Origin: Euglena gracilis
Lineage: Eukaryota > Euglenida > Euglenophyceae > Euglenales
DNA: 64,000 bases
NCBI GenBank assembly: GCA_039621445.1
Contig: CP154954.1
Coordinates: 17,824,589 to 17,888,588 of the forward strand
Direction of reading: 5' to 3'
This document shows positions 27,436-64,000 of this stretch, piece after piece; the first letter of the stretch is position 1, and each line of letters opens with the position of its first letter. The position numbers and the translations under genes are program-made. The notes beneath the pieces are model-generated. The model was not told the DNA's origin, did no database searches, and saw only the letters and a list, made by a program, of their open reading frames with translations.

Positions 27436-30378
27436 ATGAATTTCAAAGAAACTCTGAATCTCAAGAAGAACTGCAAAGAACTTTCAAGAAGTCAGCTGAA
27501 GCTGGGGAAGGTGGAGTCACAGCAGCAGCTGCAGAAGCTGGAGGGGCGGCAGCAACTAGCCAGTCCGTGGCCATCGCAACCCCCCCACCCCCCAAGGCTT
27601 CTGAGATTTTCAAATCCCCCTCTCAACATGAGAATGGCCATGGACCATGGACAACTGTGGTCAGGAAGAGAAGACAGAAGAGGAATACCATCACAGGTCC
27701 AACAGATTCCCCCCCCTTTTCTATGTCCACCCCCTTCCAGGGGACAAGACAAAGGCTATGGCAGCCTTTCAACAAATCCAAAGGATTCAAATTATCATGG
27801 CTATGGCAGCCATCAACAAAAAGGACCTGGGGTCCAAATTCAAGGCTATGGAAGCCATTATTCAAGAGGGCAGTGGGCCCAGGGGACAGGCTATGGCAGC
27901 CAGTACCCCAACCTGGAAAGCGCCCATTGGGGAAAGGTGTGTCCAACTTTCCCCCCAGCAATTTCAGACACAAACCCCCCAGGAGCGGCAAGCCAATGCC
28001 AAGAACAGGCCATGGTGGCCTTTATGGGAAATCAAGAGGGACAGAGAAGAGACAGTCCCAGAGAAAAGGCCAATGGAGGCCAAGCAAGCCTGAGAGCCAA
28101 GGGAGGCCAGAAGGCAAATGGTGGCCAAGCAGGCCTGAGTGCCAGGGGAGGCCAGAAGGCAAATGGTGGCCAAGGCAATCACCACATCAGCCCTTGGGGG
28201 GGAGGCCCAAGATTGGCTCAGACAGGCCCCCCCCAGAAGATAATCAGCCCAGCCTTGTATATACCCCCTCATTTCAGGCACAGACCTTCCCCCATCATTC
28301 ACAAACAGGGGGAAAGCCTGTCTTTGGAAAGCCCTATGGCAGGGCCAGCTACAGCCCCAGTGATGGGGCACCCAGGGGTAACCCCAGTGATGGGGCAACC
28401 AAGGGGAAGGACCCCAGTGATGGGGCCTGTGGAGTCCCCAGACACATTACACCCAGGGGTACCCCCTTACAAAGCCCTGCAGGCCAGCATCCCCCATTGG
28501 GTCAAGGCAGGAGCCAGCAGAGAGGTATTAAACCTGATAAGGGAGGGAGTTATGGCAGATCTTCCCCTCCCCCCTCAAATGTCCTTAAAAGTTCCCTTCA
28601 AAACTCCCCAGGAAGTAATGACTGCCCAAAAAATTCTGAGAGAATACGAATGTGCAGGGGCAACCAGGCAAATCCCCCCAGAGGAGGCAAAACATTTTGT
28701 CCCTTACTTCATAATTTCCAAAAAAGAAGGGGAAAAGACCAAGGAAAGACTGATTTCTGATTGTCGACAGTTAAATCACTATTTCACCCCTCAGAAGTTC
28801 AGACTGGAACACATGGGAAACATTTTCCCATACCTAAGAAAAGGATGGTTCTGTGGAAAAATAGATCTGAAAGATGCTTATTTTCACCTAAAACTGCACA
28901 GCAGCCTGGAAAAACATGTCTGCATGCAAGTGGGGGGGGAAACTTGGCAGTTTCAAGCTGCATGTTTTGGTATAAGCAGCCTGCCACAAAAATTTATGAC
29001 TCTCATGAGAGTCTGGGAAAGGAAGTGGAGAAAGGAGGGAAAGGTAGTTTTCATCTACCTAGACGACATTTTGCTGTTAGCCCCCAGCAAAAAGACTGCA
29101 GCCCAACATTTGGCAGAAATAAAGCAGGACCTTTTATTGGCAGGTTTCAGATTAAACCTCCCCAAATCCTGTCTGGAACCCACACAGGAAATAAAACATT
29201 TGGGCCAGTGGGTCAATTTGAAAAAGGGCCAGCTGGAAATCCCACAGGAAAAACTAAAATCCTTAAGAAAGGAGCTGGGAAAAGTGCTCACAGCACAAAA
29301 AATGAGCTGCAGAAAACTCAGCTCTATTGTGGGGCAGGTCAGAAGCTATTTAGTCTCCATGCCATTTCTCAGAATTCTGACAGATCAACTTTGCAAAATG
29401 GTGGATTTGCACACAAAGTGGGGTTGGGACCACACCCTAACCATTCCCCAGGGGGTCAAAGATCAAATTGTGGAGTTAAAAGCGTTTTTGCAGCCAGGTG
29501 TGGGCAGAGCCTTTCAATCCCAGGCCTCTCAGGATCTGTTTTCAGACAGCAGCACCTGGCAGTGGGGGGGGCTGGACAAAAACTCAGGCCAAAAAGTGCA
29601 GGATTTTTGGAGGGACCTGCACATCCTTCACATCAACCAAAAAGAACTGATGTCAGCAGTGGAGACAGTAAAAAGTCTGGCAAAACCAAAACAAACCATA
29701 ATGCTTCATGTGGACAGCCAAGTGGCTGTAAGTTATCTAACAAAATGGGGAGGCAAAAAGCCCTACCTAAATTCCATTTTAAAACCCCTGCTGTATCATT
29801 GCCAAGAAAAGCAAATCAATTTGCAGGTGGTTTGGGTTCCCACAAAAGAGCAATTGGCAGACTCCCTGACCAGGGAGCAAAAGGACCCAGGGGATTATAC
29901 CCTAAACCTACATATCTTTCACCAAATCCTGAAATTTTTCAGACAGGACATCACCCCAGAGGTGGACATGTTTTGCACACCCAGCAACAAAAAATTCCCC
30001 AAGTTTGTTTGTCGATACCCCCACCAAGGGGCTTTGCTGGTGGATGCCTTGAAGGCAGATTTGAGGGGCCTCCCCCCAGTTTATGCAAAACCCCCCTGGA
30101 GCATCATTCCCCAATGGGTTCACAGATTAATGTTAAACCCAGACCTGACTTGTCTGTTGATCGTACCCCACCGGGCTTCAACATCATGGTGGCGCCAATT
30201 AATGGCAATCAGAAAGCCAGGCAGCAAAGTTTTGTTGGTACCCCCCCAATGGGGTCTATTCACCAACTGCTGGGGGGAGGAGATGCCCCCCCCAAGGTGG
30301 AAATTGGCCTGCTTGATTGTGTCAGGCAAATATTACAATCCCAGGAAGTTTCGATGTCCAGTATCGACACTTACATAA
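27436..30378 (+). CDS. DIRS copy D Gag-Pol polyprotein: Gag, RT, RNase H, Dam-like MTase
   Basis: 980 codons without interruption. ATG 27436 is chosen because it is the first in frame and matches the Gag starts of B and C. Gag (~1-400) is low-complexity: four to five GYGS repeats (~110-170), KANGGQ repeats (~210-255) and three TPVMG(H/Q)P repeats (~320-340). RT: LISDCRQLNHYF, KIDLKDAYFHLKLH, FIYLDDILLL (Tyr ~541), LNLPKSC. RNase H: LFSDSSTWQWGGL (~700) and MLHVDSQVAVSYL. MTase: DMFCTPSNKKFPKF, then YAKPPW (~883-888) where copies A and C have YANPPW, and LLIVPHRAS. RT copies element RNA into single-stranded circles; the MTase role in DIRS is unknown. Confidence 0.92.
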   Translation: MNFKETLNLKKNCKELSRSQLKLGKVESQQQLQKLEGRQQLASPWPSQPPHPPRLLRFSNPPLNMRMAMDHGQLWSGREDRRGIPSQVQQIPPPFLCPPPSRGQDKGYGSLSTNPKDSNYHGYGSHQQKGPGVQIQGYGSHYSRGQWAQGTGYGSQYPNLESAHWGKVCPTFPPAISDTNPPGAASQCQEQAMVAFMGNQEGQRRDSPREKANGGQASLRAKGGQKANGGQAGLSARGGQKANGGQGNHHISPWGGGPRLAQTGPPQKIISPALYIPPHFRHRPSPIIHKQGESLSLESPMAGPATAPVMGHPGVTPVMGQPRGRTPVMGPVESPDTLHPGVPPYKALQASIPHWVKAGASREVLNLIREGVMADLPLPPQMSLKVPFKTPQEVMTAQKILREYECAGATRQIPPEEAKHFVPYFIISKKEGEKTKERLISDCRQLNHYFTPQKFRLEHMGNIFPYLRKGWFCGKIDLKDAYFHLKLHSSLEKHVCMQVGGETWQFQAACFGISSLPQKFMTLMRVWERKWRKEGKVVFIYLDDILLLAPSKKTAAQHLAEIKQDLLLAGFRLNLPKSCLEPTQEIKHLGQWVNLKKGQLEIPQEKLKSLRKELGKVLTAQKMSCRKLSSIVGQVRSYLVSMPFLRILTDQLCKMVDLHTKWGWDHTLTIPQGVKDQIVELKAFLQPGVGRAFQSQASQDLFSDSSTWQWGGLDKNSGQKVQDFWRDLHILHINQKELMSAVETVKSLAKPKQTIMLHVDSQVAVSYLTKWGGKKPYLNSILKPLLYHCQEKQINLQVVWVPTKEQLADSLTREQKDPGDYTLNLHIFHQILKFFRQDITPEVDMFCTPSNKKFPKFVCRYPHQGALLVDALKADLRGLPPVYAKPPWSIIPQWVHRLMLNPDLTCLLIVPHRASTSWWRQLMAIRKPGSKVLLVPPQWGLFTNCWGEEMPPPRWKLACLIVSGKYYNPRKFRCPVSTLT

Positions 30379-31781
30379 AAAATCTGGGAAATGTCAAGAG
30401 ATACGATTCAGCCTTCAGGACATTGGTGGGCCAATTGTTGCACAAAGGGGTGCCCCTGCAGGACTGCACAGTCCACAAGATGGCCGAGGCCATCCTTGAT
30501 TTGGCTGTTCACAGCCTCAACACTGCACGAAATGCATATGCAGCAGTTTTATTACTCCCAGGGTTTGGGTCATTGAGGTTTTCCCCTCTTTTGTCTCCAT
30601 TGAAAAGGAAATGGAATTCCAATGTCTGCAAGTATGCCCATTTCTGGGACCCCACTGATTTTCTAAACAACACCATCAGACACTCAAGACCCCTCTCAGA
30701 ACTCTCTGTGAAAGAGCTCAGAAACAGACTCATCATTTGTTGGAGGCTTTTGGCCCTCCACAGGGGGGTTGATTTAGCCAGGACACAGCGAAAAATCAGT
30801 TTCGTGGGAGAAAAAATTTTCATTTTATTGCAAAGAAAAGGGTGGCAATTCCCAAGATGGGAGGAAGTTTTGAATTTGTCACACACCCCCCTCATAAGCC
30901 CATGGCATGTATTGAAAGAGTATGTGGAAAGGACAGCCCACATGGTTGGGCACAAGAATAATTTGTTATGGTCTTTGGATGGTAAACGACCTTTGACATC
31001 AGAAAGAGTGAATTCCCTTACCAAAGAAATTCTGCAAGAGGGGGGGGTGCACACCACCCACTGGAAACCCCACAGCACCAGAGGGGCTGGGGTTTTATGG
31101 TGGAAAAATGCTGGGTTGCAAGTGGAAGAAGTCCAGCAGCTGGGTCAGTGGAAAAATTTTGGGGCCTTCCAAGCTCACTATTTGCGACTGGGTGTCGTTT
31201 CAAAAATTCAAAATATTATGGCCCAAAGGGGGGTGCACAGTACCTCACCATCTCGCAGTGCGGAGCCCGAATGGTCTCGGACTCCCACGACAGAGGAAGG
31301 GGGAGGAAGGGACCAAGAGGGCGAAGCACAAGAAGATGGTGAGCCCAACCCCCCCACCCAAAAATCCAGCAGAAAAAGAAAAACATCCCAACCAGAAAAG
31401 GGACCCCCAACCAAGCAGCCCCAACCACCCACCCAGAAACACAGAAAGAGACCACCATCCCCATCAGGGGTGGGGGGCCCCCACCAAGCGACCATGCGAG
31501 AGGGGGGGGGCGGGGCCACGGCGGTTCAGCTTCGCCAAGGTGTCGGAGGAGGCCTCATCATCGCCAACTCCGGCAACAAAGGCGCAGTAAGAAGCACCCC
31601 CCGCGCACGCACAAACACACCAGAACAGAACAGCCGGCAAGGAAAGCAGGACCTCACCATCTTCTTGTGCTTCGCCCTCTTGGTCCCTTCCTCCCCCTTC
31701 CTCTGTCGTGGGAGTCCGAGACACCACCCACTGGAAACCCCACAGCACCAGAGGGGCTGGGGTTTTATGGTGGAAAAATGA
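30354..31781 (+). CDS. DIRS copy D tyrosine recombinase
   Basis: ATG 30354 overlaps the Pol stop by 25 bp in the -1 relation. The YR domain is complete: ALHRGVDLARTQRKISF, HWKPHSTRGAGVLWW, QLGQWKNFGAFQAHYLRLG (catalytic Tyr). The conserved part ends near 31220; the frame then stays open through ICR and right repeat, adding a basic tail (SRKRKTSQPEKG) and ~110 residues that may or may not be translated. All R-H-R-Y positions are present. Confidence 0.88.
   Translation: MSSIDTYIKNLGNVKRYDSAFRTLVGQLLHKGVPLQDCTVHKMAEAILDLAVHSLNTARNAYAAVLLLPGFGSLRFSPLLSPLKRKWNSNVCKYAHFWDPTDFLNNTIRHSRPLSELSVKELRNRLIICWRLLALHRGVDLARTQRKISFVGEKIFILLQRKGWQFPRWEEVLNLSHTPLISPWHVLKEYVERTAHMVGHKNNLLWSLDGKRPLTSERVNSLTKEILQEGGVHTTHWKPHSTRGAGVLWWKNAGLQVEEVQQLGQWKNFGAFQAHYLRLGVVSKIQNIMAQRGVHSTSPSRSAEPEWSRTPTTEEGGGRDQEGEAQEDGEPNPPTQKSSRKRKTSQPEKGPPTKQPQPPTQKHRKRPPSPSGVGGPHQATMREGGGGATAVQLRQGVGGGLIIANSGNKGAVRSTPRARTNTPEQNSRQGKQDLTIFLCFALLVPSSPFLCRGSPRHHPLETPQHQRGWGFMVEK
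31243..31343 (+). repeat. ICR of DIRS copy D
   Basis: Left-terminus complement (CCTCACCATCTCGCAGTGCG) fused to right-terminus complement (GACTCCCACGACAGAGGAAG). Repeated at 31913-32013. Confidence 0.8.
31561..31719 (+). repeat. Right inverted terminal repeat, DIRS copy D
   Basis: TCGCCAACTCCGGCAACAAA...CACGCACAAACACACCAGAA... is the reverse complement of the left repeat, then the terminus ...CTCTGTCGTGGGAGTCCGA. Confidence 0.8.
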
Positions 31782-32388
31782 AGGTTTGCAAGTGGAAGAA
31801 GTCCAGCAACTGGGTCAGTGGAAAAATTTCGGGGCCTTCCAAGCTCATTATTTGCGACTTGGTGTCGTCTCAAAAATTCAAAATATTATGGCCCAAAGGG
31901 GGGTGCACAATACCTCACCATCTCGCAGTGCGGAGCCCGAATGGTCTCGGACTCTCACGACAGAGGAAGGGGGAGGAAGGGACCAAGAGGGCGAAGCACA
32001 AGAAGATGGTGAGCCCAACCCTCCCACCCAAAAAATCAGCAGAAAAAGAAAGACATCCCAACCAGAAAGGGGACCCCCAACCAAGCAGCCCCAACCACCC
32101 ACCCAGACACACCCCAGAAAGAGACCACCATCCCCATCGGGGGGGGGCCCACCAAGTCACCATGGGAGAGGGGGGGGCGGGGCCACGACGTTTCAGCTTC
32201 GCCAAGGTGTCGGACGCGGCCTCATCATCGCCAACTCCGGCAACAAAGGCGCAGTAAGAAGCACCCCCCCCGCGCACGCACAAACACACCAGAACAGAAC
32301 AGCCGGCAAGGAAAGCAGGACCTCACCATCTTCTTGCACTTCGCCCTCTTGGTCCCTTCCTCCCCCTTCCTCTGTCGTGGGAGTCCGA
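31720..32388 (+). mobile_element. Partial DIRS copy E: recombinase C-terminus, ICR and right end only
   Basis: Near-duplicate of 31053-31719: begins in the recombinase at HWKPHSTRGAGVLWW, includes HYLRLG, an ICR (31913-32013) and a right repeat (32227-32388). It starts exactly after copy D's right terminus. Confidence 0.8.
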
Positions 32389-32553
32389 TCATCATCGCCA
32401 ACTCCGGCAACAAAGGCGCAGTAAGAAGCACCCCCCGCGCACGCACAAACACACCAGAACAGAACAGCCGACAAGGAAAGCAGGACCTCACCATCTGCTT
32501 GTGCTTCGCCCTCTTGGTCCCTTCCTCCCCCTTCCTCTGTCGTGGGAGTCCGA
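32389..32553 (+). repeat. Solo right terminal repeat (third in tandem)
   Basis: ATCATCGCCAACTCCGGCAA to GTGGGAGTCCGA, a further copy of the right end directly after copy E. End of the DIRS array. Confidence 0.75.
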
Positions 32554-33253
32554 CTCCGCCCTCGGTTTCCATATCTTCCTGGTCGGTTTTTCTCGCGGGA
32601 GTGCGCGTTTCTGGAGGTTTTTTAGGAAAACTGACTTTTCACCAAAACTTTCACCCTTGTGGGAGTGCGACTCTTTTTGCCGCTCCGTGAGGGAAACCTG
32701 AAATAGAATGTGACAGCATAAGCCCGCAAACAGCAGGAGGTCTACATAATGATTGGCTTTGTGCCTGTTGAAGTAAAAGCTGGCGACTGATAAATGATGG
32801 CCTGGTGAACAACTCCAGTGCAATTCCAGATACACTCACCTTGTGTGGTTGATGTGGTTCCCATGGGTGGGTCAACACCCTTGCGCCCTGGTGCTGTCCT
32901 TGCCCTCTTCTCACTTTTCTGTTTGGAGGGGTTGCATGGCGCGGGCACAGCGCCATGACTTGAAAAATTCATTCTAATGTGACCTCACCACTGCCCACCC
33001 GGGGGGATTCGTTGTTTGAGGCTGCCCAAAGCCTTCTTGACGGGAATAATTCCCTCCTGAGCATTCATTGCTCAACCACAAAAAGCGACGGCCGCATCTG
33101 AAATGCTGCGCCGCAAGGAATGGAAAAATCAAAGTGGCGTCCCGCGGGGGCGGCAGTCAGTCGAGGGTCCCGGCGACAGGCGGGGGTTGGGTGGGGCAGA
33201 GTCACGTGTGTGGATGCGCGGCCCCGGCGGCCGTAACAGTGCCGGCGGCCCCG
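32554..33253. other. Spacer between DIRS array and DDB1 3' end
   Basis: No gene recognised. Probably contains the DDB1 3' untranslated region (- strand); no clear polyadenylation signal was found. Confidence 0.5.
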
Positions 33254-62822
<29,569 letters not shown>

Positions 62823-63013
62823 CTTTTTCAGGACCCGGGGGGAGGAGGGGGGGTCCGGACCCACCCACCCACCCCCTGGGGGAGGCCCCCCGGGGGGGGG
62901 GGGCTGGGGGAGACCCACTTTTGGGGGTCAATTTTGGGTCTAAATAAAATTTTCGGCGAGAAGCACCAAAAAAAAAAATGCCTCCAGAGTACCCACCCAG
63001 CCCGACCCCCCAC
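62823..63013 (-). other. Intron upstream of DDB1 exon a
   Basis: GC-rich repeat (62831-62960) related to 39658-39800. Earlier DDB1 exons must lie beyond the window. Confidence 0.55.
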
Positions 63014-63993
63014 CAGGGTTTCCCACTGATTCGTACTTGGGGACTCCTTTGCCCATTCGTACTTATTCGTACTTATTCGTACTTATTCGTACCTATTCGT
63101 ACCTATTCGTACTTCAAAAAAGGGCCATGTATGGCAATGGGTGACCATTTGGTATGCTTCCTTGGGCACATCTTCAACGTTCTGAAACCGGGAAAAGCAA
63201 GGAAAACAGGTCATTCACTTGAGAAACTATCTAAGTGACGAACTCATGCTGGCGAAATTTGTGGGGAAAAAATCGCGCTGTGAAAAAAAATACAAAACAT
63301 TACAGGAAAAACACATTCCTTCTTTGCGACTGATGTTGTCCAGCATGCCATGCACGAACAAATACTCAAGATGAAAAAGCGGATTGTTCAATTGTGTGCA
63401 AAGCGTTCTTCGCAGTCACCATTGCAAAACATGCCAACGGCTGCTTGCCGAAGGTTAGATGACATGTGTTGGCGGTTTTTGACATCAATCAGTCCTGCCA
63501 ATCTGAAAGACCGTTCAGACCAGGGCAATTCAATTTTGTGAGCCACACTTTCTTCCCGCTCAAGGATTTCCTTATGCTCGCAATGTGTGTGGTATACACT
63601 CTGTCCACTGACGGTGCAAACTACTCCCCTCTTTCACACTGCCATATACAGATGTGTACTTTCGGATGAGTCCCCTGATGGATGGATGGTCTAACTTGTT
63701 GATGGGCAAACCTAAAAATCATTTTCGGAGGGAAAAGAGGACATGAGGCGTCCTGCAGCGTAAGATATGCATCACATACAGAGAAGTGTGAGGGGCCCTT
63801 CAACTCAGTGCAATGGTGTAGAAAATTGTACCTTTTTCTACTTGGCAATTCGTACTTATTCGTAACTGGGGAATTTTTCATTTGTACTTATTCGTACTTA
63901 TTCGTACTTATTCGTATTTTGGCACATCTCGGCAATTCGTACTTATTCGTACTTATTCGTACTTATTCGTGTACGAATCAGTGGGAAACCCTG
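63014..63993. mobile_element. 980-bp hAT-like element with TTCGTACTTA subterminal repeats
   Basis: Perfect 23-bp inverted termini starting CAGGGTTTCCCACTGATTCG. CCCCCAC is found on both sides (63007-63013, 63994-64000, the latter at the window edge). Tandem 10-bp TTCGTACTTA units lie inside both ends (63056-63112 and 63847-63970). No transposase ORF is recognised. Confidence 0.88.
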
Positions 63994-64000
63994 CCCCCAC

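Larger units (their letters stand above)
27072..31719 (+). mobile_element. DIRS copy D (most intact)
   Basis: Complete layout in ~4.65 kb: left repeat 27072-27200, leader, Gag-Pol 27436-30378 in one frame, recombinase 30354-31781, ICR 31243-31343, right repeat 31561-31719. No nonsense or frameshift mutation is visible in the coding regions. One doubtful point is the MTase motif, KPPW instead of NPPW. Confidence 0.9.

Noticed and set aside
26379-28760. A 793-codon ORF joining recombinase C to copy D leader and Gag DNA
   Set aside because: It crosses the left terminus of copy D and reads Gag repeats in the wrong frame (RLWQP instead of GYGS).
28761-30353. Long open frame overlapping Gag-Pol of copy D
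   Set aside because: Shadow frame; only the part from ATG 30354 onward is the recombinase.
63014-63993. CRISPR-like array because of the TTCGTACTTA repeats
   Set aside because: Contiguous 10-bp tandem units without spacers, inside a transposon in a eukaryotic genome.

Overview
The window is nuclear DNA from a eukaryote. It holds a spliced housekeeping gene with long introns and three kinds of eukaryotic transposon: DIRS-type tyrosine-recombinase retrotransposons, a Ty3/gypsy LTR retrotransposon with a chromodomain integrase, and hAT-like miniature elements. The species cannot be named from the sequence. The gene product is plant-like and the genome is repeat-rich with long poly-G/poly-C runs, which suggests an alga or other protist. 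There are no bacterial operons, CRISPR arrays or rRNA genes.

Left half (1-32553): a head-to-tail array of DIRS-like elements on the + strand. Copy A (1-4378) enters from outside the window. Copy B is split in two (5018-5281 and 18962-23097). Copy C spans 23098-27071 and copy D 27072-31719; two extra right ends follow (31720-32553). Each fuller copy encodes Gag, reverse transcriptase, RNase H and a Dam-like adenine methyltransferase domain in one frame, with a tyrosine recombinase in an overlapping frame. They carry inverted terminal repeats and an internal complementary region (ICR) made of both termini joined, which is the DIRS hallmark. Copy D is the most intact. Inserted in the leader of copy B is a 13.7 kb LTR element on the - strand (5282-18961). 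It has ~705 bp LTRs, a CTTC target duplication, a TGG primer-binding site and a purine tract. Its coding order is Gag, CCHC knuckles, a Dam-like N6-adenine MTase, a phage-type cytosine-C5 MTase, protease, RT/RNase H, integrase and chromodomain, then a coiled-coil ORF. It has about eleven frame changes and lacks the RT catalytic box.

Right half (32554-64000): the 3' half of a DDB1 gene (damage-specific DNA-binding protein 1, the adaptor of CUL4 ubiquitin ligases) on the - strand. I could place 24 exons of about 30-170 bp between 62822 and the stop codon at 33254. The 5' half lies beyond the right edge. Almost all junctions agree in phase, and nearly all have GT-AG signals. The introns (0.2-4 kb) are packed with non-autonomous hAT-like elements that begin CAGG and several of which have perfect 8-bp target duplications, plus microsatellites and G/C homopolymers.

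Two features stand out. The LTR retrotransposon encodes two different DNA methyltransferase domains. A 360-bp hAT-like MITE (54303-54662) sits inside a DDB1 coding exon with a perfect 8-bp duplication; the frame closes exactly when the element and one duplication are removed, making it a candidate newly formed intron.
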